The translations under genes were made by a program, and so were the position numbers. The notes under the pieces are model-generated. The model was not told where the DNA came from and made no database searches. It worked only from the letters and a program-made list of their open reading frames with translations. This document shows, piece by piece, positions 1 through 6,804 of a DNA stretch of 9,596 nucleotides (its first letter is position 1; every line of letters begins with the position of its first letter). This DNA is from Geodermatophilaceae bacterium (GTDB taxonomy: Bacteria; Actinomycetota; Actinomycetes; Mycobacteriales; Geodermatophilaceae), in contig JACCUF010000443.1 of the NCBI GenBank assembly GCA_013811975.1, positions 1 through 9,596 of the forward strand. Reading direction: 5' to 3'.

Positions 1-1384
1 GTCTCCTCGACGTCGAGTGCGCCGAGCACGGTACGAAGAACCTCGTCCGGCAGGTCGCCGCTGTCCCTGGCCAGCAGCACCTCAGTGCGTTCAGCATCGA
101 TCATCCGGCCCCGAAGCCGCGCGTAGAGCGCGCTCGGAGTCTCCGTCGCGCCTCCAAGCCGCTCCCAGACCGCGTCGGCCCGGTCGAGTCCGCGTCGGCG
201 GAGCCGCTCGACGACATCGGGAGGCTCATCGCCGGTCAGCATCCGATCGAGTTCAGCCAGCCCCTCTCGGGCCGCCCGCTGAAACAGCGCGGCTTCGGCA
301 AGAGTGTCCTCCGCGGGATCGGGGCCTGGGAGTCGCAGTCGGCGGACCAACCATGGCAACGTCGATCCCTGGAGCAGCAGGGTTCCGGCCGTGACCACGA
401 GCGCGATGAGGACCAGCACCTCCCGCTGGGTGTCTCGGGGGGCAGGACGAAGACCGCGGCCAGAATCGCGAGCGCAACGAAAAGGATCTGCCCCAGTCCG
501 ATCGTGCTTTCGCCTAGATCGTCAACAATTGTCTTTGCCTGCAGGCCGATGAGCAGGAAGACCGAGTTCTCCAGGACGTATTGCACGGTCGCCCAGTTGG
601 CCTGTTCCAGGACTCGGGACTGTGCCTTCAACATCACCGGAGCCTTGTGCCCCAGCAGCAGCCCGGTGACCACCACCGAAAGGACACCCGAGGCGCCGAT
701 CTCCTCCGCGATCAGATAGGAGACGAACGGGGTCAGAAACGAGATCGTGATGTCGGTCAGAAGGTCGGCAACCTTCTTGCGGACGAAACCGATGCCCATC
801 GCGACCAGCACGCCGACAGCAAGACCGCCCAGCACCGAGAGGCCGATGCGGCCGATCACTCCTCCAACGCTGACGGTGCCCGCCAGCGCCGCGATCGCCG
901 TACGGAGCAAGACCAAGGCCGTCGCGTCATTGACCAGGCTCTCCCCCTCCAAGATCGTGACCACTCGCCGGGGCATGCCAACGCGACGAGCGATCGCTGT
1001 GGCAGCCACCGCATCTGGCGGCGCGACCACGGCACCGAGGGCAAACCCAGCGGCCATCGGGATCGGGAGCAACGCCCAAACCAGCAACCCGATGGCCACC
1101 GTGTTGAACAGCACCAGGCCCACCGAGAACAGCGCGATCGGCCGCAGGTTTGCCCGAAAATCGATCAGCGATGTCTTGACGGCCGCGGCGTAGAGCAGCG
1201 GCGGCAGCAGTCCGATCAGGATGAGATCCGGCGTGATCCGGACCGGGCCGATGACCGGTAGGTAGGACGCGGCGATCCCAAGAATGACGAGCAACAACGG
1301 CGCGGGTACGCCGTACCGGCGCGCCAGTCCCCCGATCGCTGCCACCGCCGCAAGGAACGCGATCAGACCGGTGGCTGTCTCCAC
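1..1384 (-). pseudogene. CPA1-family Na+/H+ antiporter, frame-broken and left-truncated by window edge
   Basis: Inner-membrane cation/proton exchanger of the CPA1 (NhaP/NHE-like) family, which exports Na+ or K+ in exchange for H+. From a GTG at 1384 the protein starts VETATGLIAF and has many hydrophobic segments. The family's transport-site motifs are present: PPDAVAATAI (residues 122-131) and GESLVNDATALV (147-158, Asn-Asp pair 152-153). ENSVFLLIGLQ follows at about 272-282. After residue ~314 the frame ends in non-homologous residues. A second frame, open from about 438 down to base 1, continues the family C-terminus: REVLVLIALVVTAGTLLLQG, then a charged cytoplasmic tail (GPDPAEDTLAEAALFQRAAR). 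The conserved segment usually seen between these parts (WAGMRGVV-like, about 45-50 residues) is absent, so one out-of-frame deletion would explain both defects. An upstream ATG at 1426 is possible, but GTG 1384 fits homologue N-termini better. Family assignment is firm; whether the lesion is real or an assembly fault is open. Confidence 0.85.
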
Positions 1385-1470
1385 GGGCCAAGCATGCCAG
1401 CGGCGGCGCTTGCCGCCCGCGATCATGGATCCGGGACCAGCACCAGTTGACACCGCCGGCGGATATCCGG

Positions 1471-1784
1471 TCACAGCCGAGCCAGCGCCCACTCGCGTGC
1501 CGCTGGCGGATCCGGGGACCCGGCGAGTCGATCGATCAGAAACCTTTCGGCGATGGCAAACCGGACGGGCCAATCGATGGCCTCGAGGATTTGGCCGCGA
1601 AGCGCGGACGCGACCGCTCCGAACGCCTCGACGATGGGTACGACCCGGCCGGTTATCTCCCGCATCGAAAGGCCTAGGGGCGCAACCGTCGATGCGGCTG
1701 AGTATGGACCATCTCCCAGCAGTCGACTCCGTCGTCGTGCCGCACGACGCGCAGCCGCGGCCACGTCCGTTGCGCCAGGGTCAC
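1471..1784 (-). pseudogene. Remnant of an AraC-family transcriptional regulator
   Basis: Two fragments of what looks like one AraC-type regulator lie in different frames. From a GTG at 1784 one frame reads TLAQRTWPRLRVVRHDDGV and then CWEMVHTQPHRRLRP before a stop at 1674-1676. This resembles the N-terminal start (xWEMxxxxPxxxLRPyV) of actinobacterial AraC regulators. A second frame, open from about 1690 to the stop at 1471, reads APLGLSMREITGRVVPIVEAF, then ARFAI-like PVRFAIAERFLIDRLAG and REWALARL. That corresponds to the later part of the ligand-binding domain, just before the HTH. Around 90-100 residues between the pieces and the whole C-terminal HTH are missing, so it cannot bind DNA as a normal AraC protein. 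It begins 11 bases after the VOC gene's stop, on the same strand, a pairing often seen for VOC and AraC genes. Recognition is from remembered family motifs only. Confidence 0.6.
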
Positions 1785-1795
1785 AGTTTCCAAGC

Positions 1796-2146
1796 TTAGG
1801 CGGGCGGCTGGTGCAGACCGAAGGACGAACCCTGGTCGTCGGTGCAGGTCTGGAACCGGCCGAACCTCAGCACGGTGTCCTCGTCTTCACCGGACGTGTA
1901 GTCACCGATGTCGCCACCGAGCGCGCGTACCCGCTCCAGGGCTGCCGGGAGGTCGCTGACCCGGAAGAAGAGGTAGGGGCTCGCCCCGGGGTCGCCACCG
2001 TGCAGCCCACCGGGAATGTTGGGGGTCTCGATCGTCGCGCCGGCATTTTCGTCGACGAACTCCCAGCCGAAGAGTTGCCCATAGAAGGTGCGGGCCTTGT
2101 CGGTGTCTGCGACGCCCAACTCGAAGAAGCTCAATGATCCGTCCAT
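1796..2146 (-). CDS. VOC (glyoxalase/bleomycin-resistance-like) superfamily protein
   Basis: A 116-residue single-domain protein of the vicinal oxygen chelate fold, the usual length for one beta-alpha-beta-beta-beta pair set. It starts MDGSLSFFELGVADTDKAR and has FYGQLFGWEF (residues ~22-31). The middle PGGLHGGDPGASPYLFFRV and SDLPAALERVRALGGDI are followed by the closing TCTDDQGSSFGLHQPP. This pattern is typical of small actinobacterial VOC proteins annotated as glyoxalase-like; the substrate cannot be told from sequence. The protein is probably cytosolic, as no signal peptide is seen. There is no Shine-Dalgarno; a TAGCCT hexamer on the minus strand ends 7 nt before the ATG, so the transcript may be leaderless. 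The AraC remnant follows directly downstream, so the pair may once have been a small sensor/response operon. Confidence 0.85.
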   Translation of the reverse strand: MDGSLSFFELGVADTDKARTFYGQLFGWEFVDENAGATIETPNIPGGLHGGDPGASPYLFFRVSDLPAALERVRALGGDIGDYTSGEDEDTVLRFGRFQTCTDDQGSSFGLHQPPA

Positions 2147-2153
2147 GCCGCGA

Positions 2154-2159
2154 AGGCTA
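2154..2159 (-). promoter_or_regulatory. Candidate -10 element for a leaderless VOC transcript
   Basis: TAGCCT on the minus strand matches the actinobacterial TAnnnT -10 form and leaves 7 nt before the ATG, which would place transcription start on the start codon. No matching -35 is visible. The same hexamer with the same spacing precedes the hutH start. Confidence 0.4.
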
Positions 2160-2261
2160 GAGCGTTCGATGCCGCCGAGGATTGGACGAACGTGACCGAC
2201 TCAGGGGTCCGTTGAGTTGATAAGGACGTTGCGGAGCCCCTCATTCCGCGCGGGCGGGGAG

Positions 2262-2480
2262 TTACTCCCAGTGCGGGGGGCGTTCGTGGAGCAGTCGCTC
2301 GTCGTCCTCGCTGAGCCGGCTCGGTTCACGTGGTCGCTCACCCCAGCCGACGTCGAGTTCCGCCGCCCGTTTGTCCGGCCGTTTGTCTGCGCGCTGGTCT
2401 GGCCGATCGGCCGTGGCGCGCTCTGACTCGTCCGGCTCAGGCGCGCAACCTGTCGACTCGTCGTCGGGCACATCACTCAC
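2262..2480 (-). CDS. Small charged protein of unknown function (72 aa)
   Basis: From a GTG at 2480 a 72-residue protein is read: VSDVPDDESTGCAPEPDES at the start, an Arg/Asp-rich middle with RPDQRADKRPDKR, then LDVGWGERP and the end DDERLLHERPPHWE. Short proteins ending in a DxGWGERP...DDERLLxxRPPHW-like block are a recurring hypothetical type in actinobacteria as I remember it; no function is known to me. It is very polar, with no membrane segment or signal peptide, and probably disordered. Codon third positions are mostly G or C. The minus strand has TAGAGT 8 nt before the GTG, suiting a leaderless transcript. The frame stays open upstream to 3053 across hutH, but that part is a shadow of hutH. 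The gene is divergent from hutH with a 52-bp gap. Existence of the gene is likely but unproven. Confidence 0.6.
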   Translation of the reverse strand: MSDVPDDESTGCAPEPDESERATADRPDQRADKRPDKRAAELDVGWGERPREPSRLSEDDERLLHERPPHWE

Positions 2481-2488
2481 GCCGGATG

Positions 2489-2494
2489 ACTCTA
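2489..2494 (-). promoter_or_regulatory. Candidate -10 element for the small divergent gene
   Basis: TAGAGT on the minus strand (TAnnnT form) ends 8 nt before the GTG at 2480. It lies within the 52-bp space shared with the hutH promoter, so the two genes may be controlled together. No clear -35 was seen. Confidence 0.35.
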
Positions 2495-2519
2495 GGCGGC
2501 GCGCCAGAGCTGCAGGTCG

Positions 2520-2525
2520 TAGCCT
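2520..2525 (+). promoter_or_regulatory. Candidate -10 element for a leaderless hutH transcript
   Basis: TAGCCT ends 7 nt before the GTG at 2533. There is no Shine-Dalgarno before this start. The position would put the transcript's 5' end at the start codon. No good -35 is visible at the usual distance. Confidence 0.4.
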
Positions 2526-2532
2526 GACCCGC

Positions 2533-4092
2533 GTGGTAGCCACGATCGACACTGTCGTCGAAGTCGGCAACGGGATGCTGACCGGGCAGGATGTCGTCGC
2601 CGTCGCCCGGGATGACGCGCATGTGCTGCTGACCGACCAGGTGCTGACGATCATCGCGGATTCCCGCGCGGCGGTGGATCGCCTGGCGGCTTCACCCGTC
2701 CCGGTGTACGGCGTGTCCACCGGCTTCGGTGCGCTGGCGACCTCGCACATCCCCCTGAACCGCCGGGCGGATCTACAGCGATCCCTCATCCGTTCCCATG
2801 CCGCGAGCACCGGTACTGAGGTGGATCGCGAGGTCATCCGCGCGACGATGCTGCTCAGACTGCGCACGCTGGCCAGCGGGAGGACCGGCATACGCCCGGA
2901 GACCGCAACCGCACTTGTCGGCCTGCTCAATGCCGGGATCACACCGGTCGTCGGTGAGTATGGATCGCTGGGCTGCTCCGGTGACCTGGCACCGCTGGCA
3001 CACGCGGCCATGGCGCTGATCGGCGAGGGCAGGGTTCGCGACGGCGAGGGCACCGCGCTGGCCGCTGGTCAGGCGCTGGCGGCCGCAGGGCTGAGCGCGG
3101 TCACGCTCGCCGAGAAGGAAGGGCTGGCGCTGATCAACGGCACTGATGGAATGCTCGGCATGCTGTTACTGGCCGCCCACGATCTGCATGCACTGCTGGT
3201 CGCCGCCGACATCTCCGCGGCGATGAGCGTCGAGGCGCTGCTGGGCACCGACCGGGTGTTTGCCGAGGATTTGCAGGCGTTACGGCCGCATCCCGGACAG
3301 GCGAGCTCGGCAGCCAATCTACGGGCACTGCTGCACGGATCGGAAATCGTTGCCTCACACCAGGCCGACCCCGCGGACTGCCCGATCGTCCAGGACGCCT
3401 ACTCACTGCGCTGCGCCCCGCAGGTCGCCGGCGCGGTCCGCGACACCTTGGCCCATGCCCAGGCCGTTGCCGACCGCGAGTTGGCCAGCATCATCGACAA
3501 CCCGGTTCTGCTTCCTGACGGGCGCGTCGAGTCCAACGGCAACTTCCACGGGGCCCCCGTCGGCTATGTGCTGGACTTCCTCGCCGTGGCGGTTGCCGAT
3601 CTGGCCTCGATGAGTGAGCGGCGCATCGACCGGCTGCTGGATCCCGCGCGTAGCCACGGCCTGCCGCCGTTTCTGGCTTGGGACCCTGGCGTTGACTCCG
3701 GACACATGATCGCGCAGTACGCGGCCGCTGGCATCGTCAGCGAGCTCAAGCGGTTGGCCGCTCCGGCGAGTGTGGACTCGATCCCGTCCAGTGCAATGCA
3801 GGAGGACCATGTCTCGATGGGATGGGCAGCCGGGCTCAAACTCCGCCGCGCCATCGACGGGTTGCGCCGGGTACTGGCTATCGAGATCCTCACTGCGGCA
3901 AGGGCGCTGGATTTCCGGGGGCCGCTGAGTCCTGCGCCTGCGACGGCTGCGGCCCGCGACGCGGTGCGGACTCGAGTCGGCGGTCCTGCCCCGGACCGCT
4001 TCCTGGCCCCGGAGATCGAGGCGACCGTAGAACTCTTGGAGTCCGGTGAGCTGATCGCGGCCGTGGTAACGATCACCGGAGCTCTGCCATGA
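2533..4092 (+). CDS. hutH: Histidine ammonia-lyase (histidase)
   Basis: Cytosolic homotetrameric enzyme that removes ammonia from L-histidine to give trans-urocanate, the first step of histidine degradation. The 519-residue length suits the family. VYGVSTGFGAL carries the conserved Tyr loop. The cofactor segment GSLGCSGDLAPLA has Cys148-Ser149-Gly150, which would cyclise to the MIO electrophile. Further family blocks are LINGTDGMLGML, QDAYSLRCAPQV, DNPVLLPDGRVESNGNFHG and SSAMQEDHVSMGW. The frame is open back to 2371, but those residues are unlike any histidase. The GTG at 2533 puts TVVEVGNGMLTGQDVVAVAR where Streptomyces HutH begins. The stop overlaps the next gene's ATG (ATGA), so the two are translationally coupled. 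HutU (urocanase), the next enzyme, is not in the window. Identification is very strong; the start is less so. Confidence 0.96.
   Translation: MVATIDTVVEVGNGMLTGQDVVAVARDDAHVLLTDQVLTIIADSRAAVDRLAASPVPVYGVSTGFGALATSHIPLNRRADLQRSLIRSHAASTGTEVDREVIRATMLLRLRTLASGRTGIRPETATALVGLLNAGITPVVGEYGSLGCSGDLAPLAHAAMALIGEGRVRDGEGTALAAGQALAAAGLSAVTLAEKEGLALINGTDGMLGMLLLAAHDLHALLVAADISAAMSVEALLGTDRVFAEDLQALRPHPGQASSAANLRALLHGSEIVASHQADPADCPIVQDAYSLRCAPQVAGAVRDTLAHAQAVADRELASIIDNPVLLPDGRVESNGNFHGAPVGYVLDFLAVAVADLASMSERRIDRLLDPARSHGLPPFLAWDPGVDSGHMIAQYAAAGIVSELKRLAAPASVDSIPSSAMQEDHVSMGWAAGLKLRRAIDGLRRVLAIEILTAARALDFRGPLSPAPATAAARDAVRTRVGGPAPDRFLAPEIEATVELLESGELIAAVVTITGALP
4078..4081 (+). promoter_or_regulatory. 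Ribosome binding site deciding the ATG at 4089
   Basis: GGAG lies 7 nt before the ATG at 4089, inside the end of hutH. With the ATGA stop/start overlap it favours this start over GTG 4197 or ATG 4212, so the repeat-encoded residues would be part of the protein. Confidence 0.5.
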
Positions 4093-5429
4093 CGTCCGCC
4101 TCTTCCGGCAGACATGCGTCGTCGGGACATTTCTCCTCCGCGGAGGGAAGTGCGTCGTCGGGACATTTCTCCTCCGCGGAGGGAAGTGCGTCGTCGGTGA
4201 GCAACCGGCCGATGAGCAACCCTGCGAGCTTCCGGTCGATGTGGGCCGACCTCAACGATGTCGGACGCTCACCGGCCACGGGTGGTTACCGCCGCTTCGC
4301 GTTCACCCCCGAGGACGAGCAATTGCGGGAATGGTTCGGCCAGCAAGCGGCCGCGCGCGGCCTGGATCTCACCGTCGATCGGGCCGGAAACCTATGGGCC
4401 TGGTGGGGTGACCCGGACACCGCCGGTCCCGGGGTCGTTACCGGCTCGCATCTGGACTCGGTCCCCGAGGGTGGCGCCTTCGATGGCCCGCTTGGAGTCG
4501 TGTCGGCCTTCGCGGCCCTCGACCTGCTCCAGGTTCAGGGATTCACACCGAGTCGCCCGATCGGGGTCGTTTGTTTCGGCGACGAGGAGGGCGCCCGGTT
4601 CGGGGTGGCCTGCAGCGGCTCCCGCGTACTGACCGGTGCCCTCGATCCCGATCGCGCCCGGGGCCTCACCGACCAGGACGGGATGAGTTACGCCGACGCC
4701 ATGGCCTGGGCCGGACGTACTCCACACCTGCTCGCTGCCGATCCGCAGGCGTTGGCGCGGGTCGGGACTTTTCTGGAAGTCCACGTCGAGCAGGGTCGCA
4801 GCCTGGTCGACCTCGCGGCGCCGGTGGGTGTGGCAAGCGAGATTTGGCCGCACGGCCGCTACCGCTTCACCTTCACCGGCCGCGCGGACCACGCCGGCAC
4901 GACACTCATGTCAGACCGCGCCGACCCGATGCTGACCTATGCCATGACGGTCCTGGCCGCCAACAAGCAGGCGCGGATGCTTGACGCGCGAGCAACGTTC
5001 GGACGACTTACGGTGCAGCCCAATGGGACCAACGCAGTCCCCTCGCAGGTCACCGCCTGGCTTGATGCCCGCGCCGAGAATCCGGCCATCCTCGATGCTC
5101 TCCTGACTGACCTACGCCGGCAGGCGACCGAGCGATCCGAGCGTGACGGTACGACCCTCGACGTCCGCGTGGAGTCCTGGAGTGACCTCGTCAGGTTCGA
5201 CGTGACGCTTCGCGGCAAGCTGGTCGCTGTGCTCGGCAACGCCCCGGTGCTGCCCACCGCGGCCGGACATGACGCCGGTGTCCTTTCGGCGGCCGGGATC
5301 CCGACGGCCATGTTGTTCGTCCGCAATCCCACCGGGATCTCGCATTCGCCTGAGGAGTTCGCCGAACTCGGGGACTGTGCGGCCGGGGTACGCGCTTTGG
5401 CTGACGTACTGCGCGAGCTCACCACCTGA
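4089..5429 (+). CDS. M20-family amidohydrolase, probable alternative N-formylglutamate deformylase of the hut pathway
   Basis: Zinc-dependent hydrolase of the allantoate amidohydrolase / N-carbamoyl-L-amino-acid hydrolase branch of peptidase family M20. Expected metal ligands and the catalytic acid are all present: His121 (GSHLDSVPEGG), Asp132 (FDGPLGV), Glu166-Glu167 (GDEEGARF), His232 (LEVHVEQG) and His419 (GISHSPEEF). RADHAGT (265-271) marks the dimerisation domain. In actinobacterial hut clusters such a protein is assigned as an alternative deformylase (N-formyl-L-glutamate to glutamate plus formate); the coupling to hutH supports that role here. Sequence alone does not exclude allantoate or N-carbamoyl substrates. 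Homology starts near residue 47 (SFRSMWADL). The first ~40 residues hold two copies of SSGHFSSAEGSA, from a DNA tandem repeat, and look like an added disordered tail. Alternative starts are GTG 4197 and ATG 4212. Confidence 0.9.
   Translation: MTSASSGRHASSGHFSSAEGSASSGHFSSAEGSASSVSNRPMSNPASFRSMWADLNDVGRSPATGGYRRFAFTPEDEQLREWFGQQAAARGLDLTVDRAGNLWAWWGDPDTAGPGVVTGSHLDSVPEGGAFDGPLGVVSAFAALDLLQVQGFTPSRPIGVVCFGDEEGARFGVACSGSRVLTGALDPDRARGLTDQDGMSYADAMAWAGRTPHLLAADPQALARVGTFLEVHVEQGRSLVDLAAPVGVASEIWPHGRYRFTFTGRADHAGTTLMSDRADPMLTYAMTVLAANKQARMLDARATFGRLTVQPNGTNAVPSQVTAWLDARAENPAILDALLTDLRRQATERSERDGTTLDVRVESWSDLVRFDVTLRGKLVAVLGNAPVLPTAAGHDAGVLSAAGIPTAMLFVRNPTGISHSPEEFAELGDCAAGVRALADVLRELTT
4115..4197 (+). 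repeat. 36-bp direct tandem repeat, 2.3 copies, inside the start of the M20 gene
   Basis: Two exact copies (4115-4150 and 4151-4186) and a third partial copy of 11 bases (4187-4197, TGCGTCGTCGG). Each full unit contains the 12-base palindrome CCTCCGCGGAGG followed by a purine run. The unit is 12 codons long, so the reading frame is kept. No further copy of the unit occurs elsewhere in the window. Confidence 0.95.
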
Positions 5430-5470
5430 TCTCCGGCGGGCGCACCGGCCCACCGTGGCAGACTCGCCAG

Positions 5471-6262
5471 GTGCCCGAAGGTCATACCTTGCACGGTCTG
5501 GCGCGGGATCAGACGCGCCATTTCGCCGGCCGCCGGGTGCGGGTCACCAGCCCGCAGGGGACCTTCGCAGCCGGCGCGGCACTCATCGACGGCCGAGTCC
5601 TCGACAAGGTCAGCGCGCATGGCAAGCACCTCTTCGCGGCCTTCGGCGAGCGGATCGTGCACGTCCATCTGGGACTGTTCGGGAAGTACACGGCCGGAGC
5701 CGGCGATCCGCCCGACCCCCGGGGCGCCCTACGGATGCGCTGGGTCGCCGAGCAACAGTGGACCGATCTACGGGGAGCGACGGCCTGCGAGGTTCTCCAC
5801 CCGTCAGAGGTCCACACGATCCTCGCCCGGCTCGGCCCAGATCCGCTGCGGCCCAACACCAAAGGCGATGCCGCCTACGCCCGGATCGCCAAGAGGCGCG
5901 TACCAATCGCAGCTCTGCTCATGGACCAGACCGTGCTGTCCGGAGTGGGGAATGTCTATCGCGCCGAAATCCTCTTCCGGCATGGGATTCCACCGTACCT
6001 TCCAGGCCGGGACCTGGCCGAGGACCAGTGGGTTGCACTCTGGACCGATCTGGTCATCCTGATGCGGGCCGGCTTGCGCAGCGGCCGAATCGTCACCACT
6101 CGACCAACCCACCGCGAGCGCCAGCGGGGGTTCATCCGAAATGCGGACGCGCACTATGTCTATCGGCGGACCGGTCTGTCCTGCCGGGTCTGTGCTACGC
6201 CGATAGCGATGCGGCTGCTGGCTGCCCGCAAGCTCTACTGGTGCCCCACCTGTCAGGCGTGA
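5471..6262 (+). CDS. nei1: Endonuclease VIII-type DNA glycosylase/AP lyase (Fpg/Nei family)
   Basis: Base-excision repair enzyme that removes oxidised pyrimidines and cuts the abasic site. After removal of the GTG-encoded Met the N-terminus is PEGHTLHGLAR, giving the Schiff-base Pro2 and the catalytic Glu3. The middle has SAHGKHLFAAFG (lysine of the Fpg/Nei fold), VHVHLGLFGKYT and the helix-two-turn-helix segment PIAALLMDQTVLSGVGNVYR. The C-terminal zinc finger is Cys238-X2-Cys241-X16-Cys258-X2-Cys261. The 263-residue length and the motifs match M. tuberculosis Nei1 (Rv2464c) as I remember it, more than MutM, which starts PELPE. It begins 41 bp after the M20 gene with no Shine-Dalgarno and ends 12 bp from the convergent soxR gene. 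Being next to soxR is suggestive for oxidative stress but may be chance. Confidence 0.93.
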   Translation: MPEGHTLHGLARDQTRHFAGRRVRVTSPQGTFAAGAALIDGRVLDKVSAHGKHLFAAFGERIVHVHLGLFGKYTAGAGDPPDPRGALRMRWVAEQQWTDLRGATACEVLHPSEVHTILARLGPDPLRPNTKGDAAYARIAKRRVPIAALLMDQTVLSGVGNVYRAEILFRHGIPPYLPGRDLAEDQWVALWTDLVILMRAGLRSGRIVTTRPTHRERQRGFIRNADAHYVYRRTGLSCRVCATPIAMRLLAARKLYWCPTCQA

Positions 6263-6274
6263 CGGCCGCAGGGC

Positions 6275-6754
6275 TCAGCTGGGAGCGTCGGACCTGCGCG
6301 GGGCACGGCGAAGCGCGCTGGGTAGGAACCGCGCCCCTGGTCCCAGGGCTGCCACCGCATCGTTCGGATTGTTCAGCGCACATCGCTTTAGAGACAGGCA
6401 GCCGCATCCGATACATGACGTCAGGCCGTCGCGGAGTTGGGTCAGACCTGCGATCTGCTCGTCGAGTCGGGCCTGCCAGGACCGTGACAGCCGAGCCCAG
6501 TCCGCCCGCGTCGGCGACCGCTGGGCCGGCAACGTCGTCAGCGCGGAGCGGATCTCGTCCAGCGACAGCCCCACGTTTTGGGCCGCCCGGATGAAGGCGA
6601 GTCGGCGTAGCACACCGCGTTGATAGCGGCGCTGGCCGCCACCGGTTCGAGTCGAGGCGATCAGACCCGCGCTCTCGTAGTACCGCAACGCCGAAGGCGC
6701 CATGCCGGCCCGATGGGCGAGCTCACCGATCGGGAGGAGTTCGGCGCTCTTCAT
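6275..6754 (-). CDS. soxR: SoxR-type redox-sensing MerR-family regulator
   Basis: Dimeric transcription activator that senses oxidation of a [2Fe-2S] cluster by redox-cycling compounds. The 159 residues hold the MerR winged-HTH (LPIGELAHRAGMAPSALRYYE at 7-27, then GGGQRRYQRGVLRRLAFI), a dimerisation helix around 82-112, and the cluster motif CIGCGCLSLKRC with Cys114, Cys117, Cys119 and Cys125. The spacing is identical to E. coli SoxR. The following ALNNPND...GPGARFL also parallels the E. coli C-terminus. An AAGGA sequence lies 10 nt before the ATG, and a minus-strand TAAAGT (6782-6787) is a possible -10. The gene is divergent from an SDR/QueA-like operon across a 50-bp space with a MerR-type promoter, so that operon is the likely target. 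In actinobacteria SoxR typically controls a few oxidoreductase genes rather than soxS. Confidence 0.95.
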   Translation of the reverse strand: MKSAELLPIGELAHRAGMAPSALRYYESAGLIASTRTGGGQRRYQRGVLRRLAFIRAAQNVGLSLDEIRSALTTLPAQRSPTRADWARLSRSWQARLDEQIAGLTQLRDGLTSCIGCGCLSLKRCALNNPNDAVAALGPGARFLPSALRRAPRRSDAPS

Positions 6755-6767
6755 GCGAACCAGATCC

Positions 6768-6798
6768 TTGACATGAAGTTCACTTTAACTTGCATTCT
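6768..6798 (+). promoter_or_regulatory. MerR-family type promoter/operator between soxR and the SDR gene
   Basis: A perfect -35 TTGACA (6768-6773) is followed after exactly 19 bases by CATTCT (6793-6798), a weak -10. The over-long 19-bp spacer is the hallmark of MerR-family controlled promoters. A dyad AAGTT-N6-AACTT (6776-6791) is centred on the spacer. It is only loosely like the E. coli SoxR box (CCTCAAGTTAACTTGAGG). The -10 ends 6 nt before the SDR ATG, implying a leaderless message. The alternative -10 TAACTT at 6786-6791 would give a spacer too short for normal use. Confidence 0.6.
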
Positions 6799-6804
6799 CG
6801 GAGC

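Noticed and set aside
581..1261. Long plus-strand open frame over the antiporter (226 residues).
   Set aside because: Rich in Arg, Asp, Gln and His with no domain pattern; it is the complement of a gene with clear CPA1 motifs.
2367..2412. Direct repeat CCGTTTGTC (2367-2375, 2379-2387) and the palindrome GGCCGATCGGCC (2401-2412) as operator sites for hutH.
   Set aside because: Both lie inside the small minus-strand gene. The repeat encodes its DKR stretch and the palindrome its codons for a DR stretch; they are also over 100 bp upstream of the hutH start.
2371..2532. Start of hutH at the ATG at 2371, giving a 573-residue protein.
   Set aside because: The extra 54 residues match no histidase N-terminus, and the sense of this stretch is better explained by the minus-strand small gene and a short promoter region.
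2971..2982. Cys instead of Ala in the histidase cofactor triad (Cys-Ser-Gly).
   Set aside because: The family signature allows Ser, Ala or Cys there, and as I remember Streptomyces HutH has the same CSG, so it is a normal actinobacterial variant.
3564..4166. Minus-strand open frames of 135-263 residues across hutH.
   Set aside because: Low-complexity Ser/Arg/Ala sequences typical of antisense frames in high-GC genes, except the end of one that coincides with the small gene at 2262-2480.
4115..4197. The tandem repeat as a CRISPR array.
   Set aside because: The copies are directly joined with no spacers and lie within a coding frame.
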